From positions 1,364,001-1,428,000 of the forward strand of contig OZ245326.1 in assembly GCA_965225915.1 (NCBI GenBank): 64,000 bases of DNA, given 5' to 3'. The notes beneath the pieces were generated by a model, which saw nothing but the letters and a program-made list of their open reading frames with translations, was not told where the DNA came from and made no database searches. Shown in pieces: positions 27,493-35,820 of the stretch. The number at the start of each line of letters is the position of its first letter. Position 1 is the stretch's first letter. The position numbers were made by a program, and so were the translations under genes. This stretch comes from JAAXHH01 sp965225915 (GTDB lineage Bacteria; JAAXHH01).

Positions 27493-28764
27493 TCAGCGCA
27501 GGCAGCCCGCTGTACGTCCGCACAAGCCGGTCATGTCATCCAGCAGCAGACCGTCATCGTTAAGCACATTCGGCGGAAGATATACCCGGTCGCCCACTTC
27601 CTCGTCCTTCAGCGCTCGAAGGATGTCCTGGCCGGTCAACAGTCCCGATACGGTGATGCCCGGTCCAAAGAAGGTGTTTTGCGCGACGACCAGTTTCGCT
27701 TCGACGTTCTCCACGCGGTTCAGCGGTTCCACGAGCGACGACCTCACCACGTCCTTCGCCAGCACGGCCGTGACGAGCGTCGGCTTGAATGGCTCGGCTG
27801 CCCGGGCGGGAAGCGACCGCGTCTGATCGGCCATATCGGTTTCGAACTGCGTGACCATGCCGACGCCGTTCTCCACGACGGGACAATCTTCGTAGAAGGA
27901 GGGCGGAGGCAGCGGCGTGGAAGACATCAGGTACCATTCATCGGATAAATAAACCAGCGGGTGGCCGAGCCGTTCGCGGAGCTCCTCCTGCCAGTCGCTG
28001 ACCGTGTCGATCATGCTCCGCGCGTGCCAGTCGCTGACCGTGTCGATCATGCTCCGCGCGTAATCCACGGTTACCGGTTCGAGGTTGTAGAGCCCTTGCC
28101 GGTGTTCGGAGAGACCAACCGGTACGATGGATATGGACTCCACCGCCGGATACAGCCTCGCCAGGTCATCCACGGTCTTTCTCAGCGCCGCGCCGTCGTT
28201 GAGACCGGGGCAGAGCACGATCTGCGTCTCGATCAGGATACCGCCCCCGGCCAGCCGCAGGAGGATGGGCATGATGTCCTTCGCTTTCGGCGAACCCAGC
28301 AGCATCCGGCGGAGCTCCGGGTCCGTGGAGTGGACCGACACGTAGATCGGGCTCAGCCGCTGCACCATGATGCGTTTAAGGTACGCGTCGGAAGCAAAGG
28401 CCAGCGTTACGTAATTGCCGTACAGAAACGTGAGGCGGACGTCCTCGTCTTGAAAGTAGACGGCCTTGCGCATGCCCTTCGGGTTCTGGTGGATGAAACA
28501 GAAAACGCACTTGTTCGCACAGGCCTGGTAGGGCGGTTCGTGCAGGGACAACCCCAGGTCTTCGTCCGGATCCTTCTCGACGTCGATCAGCACCCTGCGT
28601 CCGTTCGCCTGGAGTATGTCCAGTTCCAGCACGTCCTCGCTGGACCAGAACCGGTAATCGAGCGAATCCCTGACCCGAGCCTGGTTGATCCTGATCAACC
28701 GGTCCCCCGGCACCAGGCCGACATCTTCCGCAATGCTGTCAGGACGCACTTGTTCGATACGCAT
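27493..28764 (-). CDS. DUF512 protein: PDZ plus radical SAM-like
   Basis: The 423-residue protein begins with a PDZ-like domain (MRIEQVRPDSIAEDVGLVPGDRLIRIN), followed by a radical SAM-like core with the cysteine motif CANKCVFCF at about residue 80 and a C-terminal DUF512 region (residues about 270-423). Function is unknown, but this gene often lies next to der, as here. The sequence contains an exact 12-residue tandem duplication, ARSMIDTVSDWH/ARSMIDTVSDWQ region, from a 36-bp DNA duplication at 27989-28060. ATG at 28764 is preferred over the GTG at 28776. Confidence 0.88.
   Translation of the reverse strand: MRIEQVRPDSIAEDVGLVPGDRLIRINQARVRDSLDYRFWSSEDVLELDILQANGRRVLIDVEKDPDEDLGLSLHEPPYQACANKCVFCFIHQNPKGMRKAVYFQDEDVRLTFLYGNYVTLAFASDAYLKRIMVQRLSPIYVSVHSTDPELRRMLLGSPKAKDIMPILLRLAGGGILIETQIVLCPGLNDGAALRKTVDDLARLYPAVESISIVPVGLSEHRQGLYNLEPVTVDYARSMIDTVSDWHARSMIDTVSDWQEELRERLGHPLVYLSDEWYLMSSTPLPPPSFYEDCPVVENGVGMVTQFETDMADQTRSLPARAAEPFKPTLVTAVLAKDVVRSSLVEPLNRVENVEAKLVVAQNTFFGPGITVSGLLTGQDILRALKDEEVGDRVYLPPNVLNDDGLLLDDMTGLCGRTAGCLR
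27989..28060. repeat. Perfect 36-bp tandem duplication inside the DUF512 gene
   Basis: Copies 27989-28024 and 28025-28060 are identical, unit beginning TGCCAGTCGCTGACC and ending CTCCGCGCG. The unit length is a multiple of three, so it adds 12 residues without a frameshift. Total lack of divergence points to a very recent event or an assembly artefact. Confidence 0.9.
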
Positions 28765-28855
28765 TTTACATAACACTCTGAAATTGCCGTGACAAACGTA
28801 GTGTCAACACAAGCAATCGTTTAAGTTTTCCAATTAACAAATTGCGACTCTTGAC

Positions 28856-28884
28856 AATATAGAGAATAGAGGCCCTTTTGTCAA
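28856..28884 (-). promoter_or_regulatory. Strong sigma-70-type promoter for the DUF512-der-merR-M1 group
   Basis: Read on the minus strand: TTGACA (28884-28879), a 17-base spacer, TATATT (28861-28856). The predicted transcript starts near 28849, 85 bases before the DUF512 ATG at 28764. Together with the plus-strand TTGACA at 28851 it forms a wide inverted repeat. Confidence 0.65.
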
Positions 28885-28965
28885 GGAGATTGGCGCCCCT
28901 CGGGGGCCGCGGTTAGGGTGTTCTATCGGCTCGACCATCGACCCGTGGGACCCTGGACTTTTCGC

Positions 28966-28995
28966 TTGCTCGAAGCCCCCTTTCAGATCTATATT
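28966..28995 (+). promoter_or_regulatory. Candidate promoter for leuCD
   Basis: TATATT (28990-28995) is a good -10; the best -35 is TTGCTC (28966-28971) with an 18-base spacer, which is weak. The predicted start near 29002 gives a leader of about 138 bases. The weak -35 could mean an activator is needed. Confidence 0.4.
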
Positions 28996-29063
28996 GGAGG
29001 AGTTGGCCCGCTGAAAGGTCATGCGGGTGTAAGCGTATGATTTTACGGCCTTTAACGGCCATT

Positions 29064-29104
29064 GCGCGGAACGCTTCCCTCTGGTTGACTGAAGCGTTCC
29101 GCGC
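29064..29104 (+). promoter_or_regulatory. Perfect 14-bp hairpin in the leuC leader
   Basis: GCGCGGAACGCTTC (29064-29077) and GAAGCGTTCCGCGC (29091-29104) pair perfectly around a 13-base loop. The stem ends 35 bases before the leuC ATG. No U-run follows, so it is not a standard intrinsic terminator. It could be an attenuation or mRNA-stability element, or a DNA-level dyad. Confidence 0.6.
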
Positions 29105-29139
29105 CCGTTTACGCGTTCGAGATTACCGGGGAATACACC

Positions 29140-30540
29140 ATGCCAGCCAAAACCATGTACGAGAAGGTCTGGGACCAGCACGTAGTCAAGGAGATGCCCG
29201 ACGGGCTGTCCGTCCTCTACATCGACGCCCACCTGATCCACGAGGTGACCTCTCCGCAGGCTTTCGAGGGACTGCGGACCGCGGGTCGGAAGCTACGGCG
29301 GCCCGATCTGACCTACGCCACGATGGATCACAACGTGCCCACCACGGACCGCTCCCTTCCCATGACCGACGAGATCGCCAAACTGCAGATGGATATGCTG
29401 GTCCGGAACTGCGAGGAATTCGAGGTTCCCCTATACGATCTCGACTCTCCCCGCAACGGCATCGTCCACGTGATCGGACCGGAACTGGGCATCACGCAGC
29501 CGGGCAGGACCATGGTCTGCGGCGACAGCCACACGTCCACCCACGGCGCCTTCGGCGCGCTGGCCTTCGGCATCGGCACCAGCGAGGTCGAACACGTCAT
29601 GGCCACGCAGTGCCTGCTCCAGCAGCGTTCCAGGACCTACGAAATCCGCGTCGACGGAGTATTGAGCGAGGGGGTTACCGCCAAGGACATCATCCTGAAT
29701 ATCATCCGCCATACCGGTACGGCCGGGGGTACGGGCTCGGTAATCGAGTACACGGGAAGCACCATCCGAAGCCTATCCATGGACGAGCGGATGACGATCT
29801 GCAACATGTCCATCGAACTGGGCGCCCGCGCCGGTCTCATCGCACCCGACGATACCACCTTTGAGTACCTGGCGGGGCGGGAATTTGTCACCGCGGGAGC
29901 GGATTTCGACCGGGCCGTGGAGCGATGGCGCAAGCTGGCGACCGACGAGGAAGCGGAATACGACGAGTGCCTGACTATCCAGGCGGAAGAAATCATACCG
30001 CAGGTGACCTGGGGTACCAATCCCGGCATGGTTACGGACGTGACCGGCGTCGTGCCCGATCCCGGCGATATGACCGGCGAAAACGAACGGCGCGCCGCGG
30101 AAAAGGCCCTGACCTACATGGCGCTGGAACCCAACACGTCGATCACGGATATCGCGATCGACCGGGTTTTCATCGGCAGTTGTACCAATTCCCGGCTCAG
30201 CGACCTGCGCGCGGCCGCGGACGTCATCAAGGGCCGCAGGGTCTCGCCCCGGGTCACCGCCCTGGTGGTGCCCGGATCCCACTCGGTCAAACAGCAGGCG
30301 GAAGCCGAGGGACTGGACCGGATCTTCAAGGAGGCCGGATTCGAGTGGCGTGAAGCCGGTTGCAGCATGTGCCTGGGGATGAATCCGGACATCCTGCAGC
30401 CGGGTGAACGGTGCGCAAGCACCTCCAATCGCAATTTTGAAGGCCGGCAGGGCCGGAACGGAAGGACGCACCTGGTCAGCCCGGCCATGGCCGCGGCGGC
30501 AGCCGTCGCCGGTCATTTCGTCGACGTGAGAAACTGGTAG
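29140..30540 (+). CDS. leuC: 3-isopropylmalate dehydratase large subunit
   Basis: LeuC is the Fe-S subunit of isopropylmalate isomerase, step two of leucine synthesis. The 466-residue protein has the three cluster cysteines at C348 (GSCTNSR), C408 and C411 (GCSMCLGMN), matching the aconitase-superfamily pattern, plus YATMDHNVPT and GDSHTSTHGAFG at the active site. ATG at 29140 with GGGGA upstream. leuD follows after 23 bp. Confidence 0.97.
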   Translation: MPAKTMYEKVWDQHVVKEMPDGLSVLYIDAHLIHEVTSPQAFEGLRTAGRKLRRPDLTYATMDHNVPTTDRSLPMTDEIAKLQMDMLVRNCEEFEVPLYDLDSPRNGIVHVIGPELGITQPGRTMVCGDSHTSTHGAFGALAFGIGTSEVEHVMATQCLLQQRSRTYEIRVDGVLSEGVTAKDIILNIIRHTGTAGGTGSVIEYTGSTIRSLSMDERMTICNMSIELGARAGLIAPDDTTFEYLAGREFVTAGADFDRAVERWRKLATDEEAEYDECLTIQAEEIIPQVTWGTNPGMVTDVTGVVPDPGDMTGENERRAAEKALTYMALEPNTSITDIAIDRVFIGSCTNSRLSDLRAAADVIKGRRVSPRVTALVVPGSHSVKQQAEAEGLDRIFKEAGFEWREAGCSMCLGMNPDILQPGERCASTSNRNFEGRQGRNGRTHLVSPAMAAAAAVAGHFVDVRNW

Positions 30541-30563
30541 TCATACTGGAAACGGAGTACAGC

Positions 30564-31160
30564 ATGGCGGAACCCTTTACCCGGCACACCGGCCTGGTCA
30601 TCCCACTGGACCAGATCAACGTGGATACGGACCAGATCATCCCCAAGCAGTTCCTGAAGCGGATCGAGCGCACCGGGTTCGGACAGTTCCTTTTCTACGA
30701 CTGGCGTTTCACGAACGAAGGTTCGCCCAATCCCGATTTCGTGCTCAACGAGGACAGATACCAGGACGCCACGATCCTCGTTACAGGGGATAACTTCGGC
30801 TGCGGCAGTTCCCGCGAACACGCCCCGTGGGCCCTGCAGGACTATGGGTTTCGCGTGATCATCGCCCCGTCCTTCGCGGACATCTTCTACAACAACTGCT
30901 TCAAGAACGGGCTGCTTCCCGTCGTGTTGCCCGCCGATACCGTGCACCGTATGCTCGCGAGCGCCGCGGAACAGAACCCCTATTCCGTTTCGGTAGACCT
31001 CGAAAGACAGATCGTTGCCGAACCGGACGGCGCCTCTGACCGGTTCGAGGTCGATCCCTTTCGCAAGACCTTTATCCTGAAGGGTCTGGACGAAATCGGC
31101 TGGACCCTGCAATACGAGGATGACATAGCGGAGTATGAACGTACCAAGTGTACCGGTTGA
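30564..31160 (+). CDS. leuD: 3-isopropylmalate dehydratase small subunit
   Basis: The 198-residue swivel domain of isopropylmalate isomerase. Conserved features are VDTDQIIPKQFLKRI near the start, FGCGSSREHAPWAL, VIIAPSFADIFYNNCFKNGLLP (central part FADIFYNNCFKNG) and the C-terminal LDEIGWTL. It forms the active enzyme with LeuC. Its last 26 bases overlap the start of the histidine-kinase gene in a different frame. Confidence 0.97.
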   Translation: MAEPFTRHTGLVIPLDQINVDTDQIIPKQFLKRIERTGFGQFLFYDWRFTNEGSPNPDFVLNEDRYQDATILVTGDNFGCGSSREHAPWALQDYGFRVIIAPSFADIFYNNCFKNGLLPVVLPADTVHRMLASAAEQNPYSVSVDLERQIVAEPDGASDRFEVDPFRKTFILKGLDEIGWTLQYEDDIAEYERTKCTG

Positions 31161-33894
31161 CCAATTGCTCGCGCTGTCCCAGGCCAGCGACGAAATGTTG
31201 CGCAGCGTATTCCACCGGGATCATCATGCCACACTGCGCACGGTGACCCGTTGCGTCCACGATCTGCTCAATGCTGAATACTGCGGGATCTTCCTCGTCC
31301 CGGAGGACGCGCCCCACGAACTGGAACTTACGGCGCAGTGCTCCGACCTGACCGGCCACGACGATCCCCCGCCCGTCCGTCTGCGGATCCTTAGTGAGCC
31401 GAAGGGCGGGATGACCGGCCACATCGCCGAGCAGGGGGACGTGGTCCGTCTCCACGGTACCCAGATCACGCAAAGCCCCTATTACACCGGTGATGACCGC
31501 GATTACCTGGCCGACAAGAAACTGCGGTCTCTCCTCGCCATCCCGATCACAGACCGTAAGAACGTGATCCTGGGACTTGTCAAGGCGGAGAACAAGCGGC
31601 GTACGGACGGTTCGCCGTCTACAGACGGATTCGACGAGGCAGACGAATACGTCGCCCGGATCCTGGCCAACAAGATCTCCATCGTACTGGAGCACCTGAG
31701 GACGGTTTCCATAAACCGGAACCTGGTGCACGCGATCCACACCCTGCGGGACCGCGGGTCGATGCTCGACGAGATACTCAGATGCAGCCGGGCGTTGGTC
31801 CGCGCCGACCGCTGTGACCTCATGCTTTGGAACGAAGCGCTGGGCGACCTGGTCGTCGGCGCCCAGCTCGGGGAGGCGACCCTTACCCTGGGACGCCCTG
31901 TCCCGGGACCCAGTATCGTGCGCCGGCTTTGGAACGATCCCTCGTTAACCGAGATCCGAGTATCCGACGTGTCCGTGAATCCCTACTACCATGAGATCGA
32001 CGGCCGGACCCGGAGCCAGACCTCGGTCAAGCTGCGGTTCGAAGACCGCGATATCGGCGTGCTGAGCGTGGAGTCCTTCCAGTCCGACGCCTTTGACGAC
32101 CATGACTTGGAGATGCTTCAGTGGCTCGGCCACCACGCGGCGATCGCCTACCAGGTCGTCGGACGGGAGGTCCAGTTCCGCGGCATCGTGGAGCGCCTGG
32201 TCGAACATTCTCCTCCCAGGGACGAACTACTCAACCGGATCCTCGTCAGCATACGGTCGATCTACGGTTTTACCGACTGCGTCATCTACACGGTCGACAA
32301 CACTGAACAGATGCTTCAGTGCCGGTCGTACATCGGTTGCGAGGGATTCGACGAAGACCCTTCCGTGCTAAGCTACGGATTCGACGACAACACCCTGGCG
32401 AGCAAGGTCTACCGCGAACGCAAGGGATACCTGTGCGTCGACCCGCAGACCGACCCGAATATCAGCCGAAGCGCCCTTCAAAGGTTCAATTTCAATGCGC
32501 CCATACTCGCCCTCCCCCTGATCTACAGCGAAAAGGTCGTGGGCGTATGTACGCTGTGGAGCCAGTCCGGCAAGGTTACGCCCGGCGCGCAGCACCTGGA
32601 GGAAATGGAGCCCTTCGCCCGGTTGGCGGCCGCCAATATCGCATTATCAGAAACCGAGCGGCACCGGGGCAAGGTGCTGGAATGCATCCAGGAAATCCTG
32701 ACCCAGATGCAGACCGAGATGTCGCGGGAGAAGAACCTTCGGCTCATCCTTCACGGCGTGCAGTCCGCCGGGTTCGACCGAGTACGCATATACGAAGTGG
32801 ATGAGACCCAGGAGCATCTCGTGGGCATCGACTCCGTGGGCATGGAAGATCCGGAAGCCTTCATCGGTTATTCCATGTCCATCAGGGAGAACCCCTACGT
32901 CAACCACGTGGCCAGGCAGTCACGAACCCGTCCCGCCGCCTGCTGGTTCGATCCCGCCGACCCGGCCTTCTGGGGTCCGGATCCCGCTGCATCCAGCCTT
33001 GGCAAGGCCGACGACCTACCCTGGCTGGACGTGCCCCTGGTTATCGCCGGTCGGCTCTATGGCATGATCGGAGCGGACAACATGCATACCCGCCGTGAAA
33101 TCACCCGGGACCACCTGGAATTCATGAACGTCGTGGGCGCCCTGACCGCGCAGGTCATCGCCAATTCGCAAACCGTGGAACTCCTGCGGGACCGCACCCG
33201 CGCCGAGGCTCGAAGCGAACTGGCCCAGCGGACGCTGCATGCTTTGAAGACGCCGGCCATGGCCACGCAGATTTTCCTCAGGCATCTCAACCAGGCGGTT
33301 GACGGCGAAGCATCGGGCAACGGCCAGGCGGGACAACTCGTGGACAAGATCCGGGGACAGGTCGATCGTATCGCCGCCATTGCCGAGGACATGCAACGGC
33401 TGACCAAGCTGACCCTTACGCCGAAACGGCGGGTGGATATCAACGAAATCGTGCGGCGTACCGTCATGGACAGCCTTTTCAGTGAGTCCTGCCAGGCGGA
33501 GTTCGATTTCGTCGAACCGCCTCCTTTCGTGGAGGTTAACGTGGAAGAGATCGACCAGGTCATCACCGAACTGACCGGCAACGCCTGGAAGGTCATGGAG
33601 TACAATGGACGCATCCACGTGTCCACGCGGATCGGAAGCGCTTTGCAGTACCCCCGGCTGATGCACCGGAAAAACGGGGAGTACGTATTGATCGATGTCC
33701 GCGACACGGGACCCGGAATCCCCGAATCCGTGCTCAAGGAACTGTTCGAACCCGGCGTGTCCACCACCGGCGGTTCCGGACTCGGGCTGTACGCCATACG
33801 GACCATCGCCACGGAACACCAGGGCGAAGTCTGGCTCGAAGATACCGGTCCGAACGGCGCCACCTTAACCTTTGCCTTGCCCCTGGCGGGCTGA
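31135..33894 (+). CDS. Soluble sensor histidine kinase with about four GAF domains
   Basis: The 919-residue protein has no membrane segments. Successive GAF-type modules cover roughly residues 20-185, 195-345, 355-510 and 530-690 (for example LLAIPITDRKNVILGLVKAENK and ILALPLIYSEKVVGVCTLWS, central strands only). The dimerisation/phosphoacceptor motif is LHALKTP near residue 702, a close match to the H-box HELRTP. The HATPase domain has TELTGNA (N-box), DVRDTGPGIP (G1) and GGSGLGLY (G2). Ligands of the GAF domains are unknown. It starts inside leuD and is followed after 12 bp by a response regulator, its probable partner. Confidence 0.88.
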   Translation: MNVPSVPVDQLLALSQASDEMLRSVFHRDHHATLRTVTRCVHDLLNAEYCGIFLVPEDAPHELELTAQCSDLTGHDDPPPVRLRILSEPKGGMTGHIAEQGDVVRLHGTQITQSPYYTGDDRDYLADKKLRSLLAIPITDRKNVILGLVKAENKRRTDGSPSTDGFDEADEYVARILANKISIVLEHLRTVSINRNLVHAIHTLRDRGSMLDEILRCSRALVRADRCDLMLWNEALGDLVVGAQLGEATLTLGRPVPGPSIVRRLWNDPSLTEIRVSDVSVNPYYHEIDGRTRSQTSVKLRFEDRDIGVLSVESFQSDAFDDHDLEMLQWLGHHAAIAYQVVGREVQFRGIVERLVEHSPPRDELLNRILVSIRSIYGFTDCVIYTVDNTEQMLQCRSYIGCEGFDEDPSVLSYGFDDNTLASKVYRERKGYLCVDPQTDPNISRSALQRFNFNAPILALPLIYSEKVVGVCTLWSQSGKVTPGAQHLEEMEPFARLAAANIALSETERHRGKVLECIQEILTQMQTEMSREKNLRLILHGVQSAGFDRVRIYEVDETQEHLVGIDSVGMEDPEAFIGYSMSIRENPYVNHVARQSRTRPAACWFDPADPAFWGPDPAASSLGKADDLPWLDVPLVIAGRLYGMIGADNMHTRREITRDHLEFMNVVGALTAQVIANSQTVELLRDRTRAEARSELAQRTLHALKTPAMATQIFLRHLNQAVDGEASGNGQAGQLVDKIRGQVDRIAAIAEDMQRLTKLTLTPKRRVDINEIVRRTVMDSLFSESCQAEFDFVEPPPFVEVNVEEIDQVITELTGNAWKVMEYNGRIHVSTRIGSALQYPRLMHRKNGEYVLIDVRDTGPGIPESVLKELFEPGVSTTGGSGLGLYAIRTIATEHQGEVWLEDTGPNGATLTFALPLAG

Positions 33895-33906
33895 ACCCCA
33901 GGCACA

Positions 33907-35070
33907 ATGACGAAACCCCTCGTACTCGTTCTCGACGATGACCCCGCCATGCTGGACGCGGTCTCCCTAGACCTGGCGCCTTCCTTCAACGTGATCTGCG
34001 CCGCCGGGGTGGAGGAGAGCGTGGAGAAGATCGTCAACGCCCGGGGCGCCGTGGAAGCGGCGGTCATCGACATGTGGATCGAGACGGACCGGGAAGGCGG
34101 CCTGGACGCGATCCAGCGCATCAGGGCCTGCGACGCGCCGCCCGAATGCATCGTTTTGACGGCCTATGGCACCCAGCCAAACATCGTCAAGTGCATGGAG
34201 GCGGGCGCCTTCAGCTACGTGGAGAAATCGGGCCGGATCGCCGACGACACCACCGGCCTGTTGATTACGACCATCAACCGGGCAGTGGAAACGCGCGGTC
34301 TGAAACAGCTCGAGGCGGCCCAGGAACAGATCAAGGCGGACGAACGCCTCAAGCAGGATATTCAGCGTGCCTACGAGATCCAGCGGTCCATGCTGCCCCA
34401 GGGCGACTTCCACCAGGCCGGCCTGCACTTTACCGGTTACTGTCAGCCTGCGGAAAAAGTGGGAGGCGACTATTACGACTACTTCGCACTGCCCGATGAC
34501 CGGGTCGGACTGCTGATCGGCGACGTGACCGGGCACGGGTTCAATGCGAGCATGATCATGGCCATGGCGCGCAGTTGCCGCTCCACGCAGACCCGGGTCG
34601 ATCCCGGCGTCTCATCGGTCATGGACGCCCTTAACCGGATCGTGCAGACCACCGGACCGGACTGGCTTTTCATGACAGCGTGCTATTTCCTCATCGATCC
34701 GTCGAATCGCCGTTTTTCCTACGCCAATGCCGGTCATCACTTCCCGTACCACTACCAGGCAGAGACCGGGAAAGCGGAAGCACTGGAATCGACAGGGCCG
34801 CTGCTCGGCGTCGACGCCAACCTGACCTATTCGGCCGTGGACCGCGCCTGGGTCCCCGGCGACCTGTTGGTCCTCTACTCGGACGGGATCGTCGAAGCTG
34901 AAAATGCCGTGGGGGACTTCTTCGGGGAGGAGCGGTTGCGGATCCTCGTGGAATCCAACGGACACCTGTCGCCGCCCGATCTAAAGCAATCGATCATCGC
35001 CAGCGTGGAGGCGTTCTGCCAGGGCGTGCCGCTTCAGGACGACGTAACGCTTGTCGTGGCGAAACTCTAG
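33907..35070 (+). CDS. Response regulator with PP2C/SpoIIE-type phosphatase output
   Basis: The 387-residue protein has an N-terminal receiver domain (acidic pocket LDDDP, phosphoacceptor D55 in VIDMW, T in VLTAYG, K in YVEKSG), a short coiled linker (about 125-155) and a PP2C-like serine phosphatase domain. The phosphatase motifs are GGDYYDYF, GDVTGHGFNA, YSDGIVEAEN and QDDVTLVV. Such RsbU-type regulators dephosphorylate anti-sigma antagonist proteins. No STAS or anti-sigma gene lies nearby. It probably receives its signal from the upstream GAF kinase. Confidence 0.92.
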   Translation: MTKPLVLVLDDDPAMLDAVSLDLAPSFNVICAAGVEESVEKIVNARGAVEAAVIDMWIETDREGGLDAIQRIRACDAPPECIVLTAYGTQPNIVKCMEAGAFSYVEKSGRIADDTTGLLITTINRAVETRGLKQLEAAQEQIKADERLKQDIQRAYEIQRSMLPQGDFHQAGLHFTGYCQPAEKVGGDYYDYFALPDDRVGLLIGDVTGHGFNASMIMAMARSCRSTQTRVDPGVSSVMDALNRIVQTTGPDWLFMTACYFLIDPSNRRFSYANAGHHFPYHYQAETGKAEALESTGPLLGVDANLTYSAVDRAWVPGDLLVLYSDGIVEAENAVGDFFGEERLRILVESNGHLSPPDLKQSIIASVEAFCQGVPLQDDVTLVVAKL

Positions 35071-35081
35071 GGGGCCGGTCG

Positions 35082-35651
35082 GTGGAGATCGCGGAAGAAC
35101 CCCTTTCCATGATGGCTGAATACGGTGAGGTGCCCATCGCGTTCGAGGTGACATCGCGATACCGGCTCGATCCGGTGGACCGCGGCCTGGGCGGCATCGG
35201 GCTGGTGGAAGAACCGGTGGATCCGCCCTACGTCAAGGACTACGACACGACGTCGGAAGAAGGACCCGCCCGGTGGCTCCGGCGTTGGGACACGTCGTCG
35301 TGGGGATTGATCGCGGCCTACGAAGGCCCTCTACGGGTGGGCGGAGCGGTGCTGGCCCGGCAAACGGCGAAAGTCAACATGCTGGAGGGACGCGATGACC
35401 TGGCGGTGCTGTGGGACTTGCGGGTCCACCCGGACCACAGGGGAAACGGTGTGGGAAGTAAGCTCTTCGAAGCCGCCGTGGACTGGGCAAAGCTGCACGA
35501 ATGCGCCGAGTTGAAGATCGAGACCCAGAATATCAACGTCCCGGCCTGCCGTTTCTATGCCCGCCAGGGATGCCGGCTGAGCGCCATCGTATCCAACGCC
35601 TACGCCGAATTTCCCGACGAGATCCAGTTGATCTGGCGGCTTCCGCTGTGA
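35082..35651 (+). CDS. GNAT family N-acetyltransferase
   Basis: The 189-residue protein has a GNAT core: LAVLWDLRVHPDHRGNGVGSKLFE carries the acetyl-CoA pyrophosphate loop (R/Q-x-x-G-x-G/A, here HRGNGVG), followed by CAELKIETQNINVPACRFYARQGCRL (parts AELKIETQ and CRFYARQGC). The substrate is unknown. GTG start at 35082; the ATG at 35109 is an alternative. It lies 11 bp after the response regulator and may be in the same transcript. Confidence 0.85.
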   Translation: MEIAEEPLSMMAEYGEVPIAFEVTSRYRLDPVDRGLGGIGLVEEPVDPPYVKDYDTTSEEGPARWLRRWDTSSWGLIAAYEGPLRVGGAVLARQTAKVNMLEGRDDLAVLWDLRVHPDHRGNGVGSKLFEAAVDWAKLHECAELKIETQNINVPACRFYARQGCRLSAIVSNAYAEFPDEIQLIWRLPL

Positions 35652-35665
35652 AGACCATTTCCGGC

Positions 35666-35693
35666 TTGCGCCTCGTTTCCGCTGGTTTATAAT
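35666..35693 (+). promoter_or_regulatory. Candidate promoter for the PhyH gene at 35821
   Basis: A perfect -10 TATAAT (35688-35693) is preceded by TTGCGC (35666-35671) with a 16-base spacer. Predicted start near 35700, so the palindrome at 35751 lies inside the 5' leader. Confidence 0.45.
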
Positions 35694-35750
35694 GATGGGT
35701 ATCCAACAAAATATCAGTATTGCTCGATGTCGAGCGATGTATCGAGGTAT

Positions 35751-35768
35751 ATTGTACAATTGTACAAT
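35751..35768. promoter_or_regulatory. 18-bp perfect palindrome, possible operator
   Basis: ATTGTACAATTGTACAAT reads the same on both strands, and is followed directly by a second inverted repeat, TAGATC-GACTT-GATCTA (35768-35784). It lies about 50 bases after the predicted transcription start and 52 bases before the PhyH ATG, a place where a dimeric repressor could act. Confidence 0.55.
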
Positions 35769-35820
35769 AGATCGACTTGATCTACAATCAGGCTCATGAG
35801 AGCACACCAGGACCCGCCCC

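Noticed and set aside
29037..29139. Leucine-containing leader peptide for leuC attenuation (frame starting ATG 29037)
   Set aside because: Leu codons are scattered, not clustered, no stop precedes leuC and no terminator with U-run follows, so a classical attenuator is not supported.
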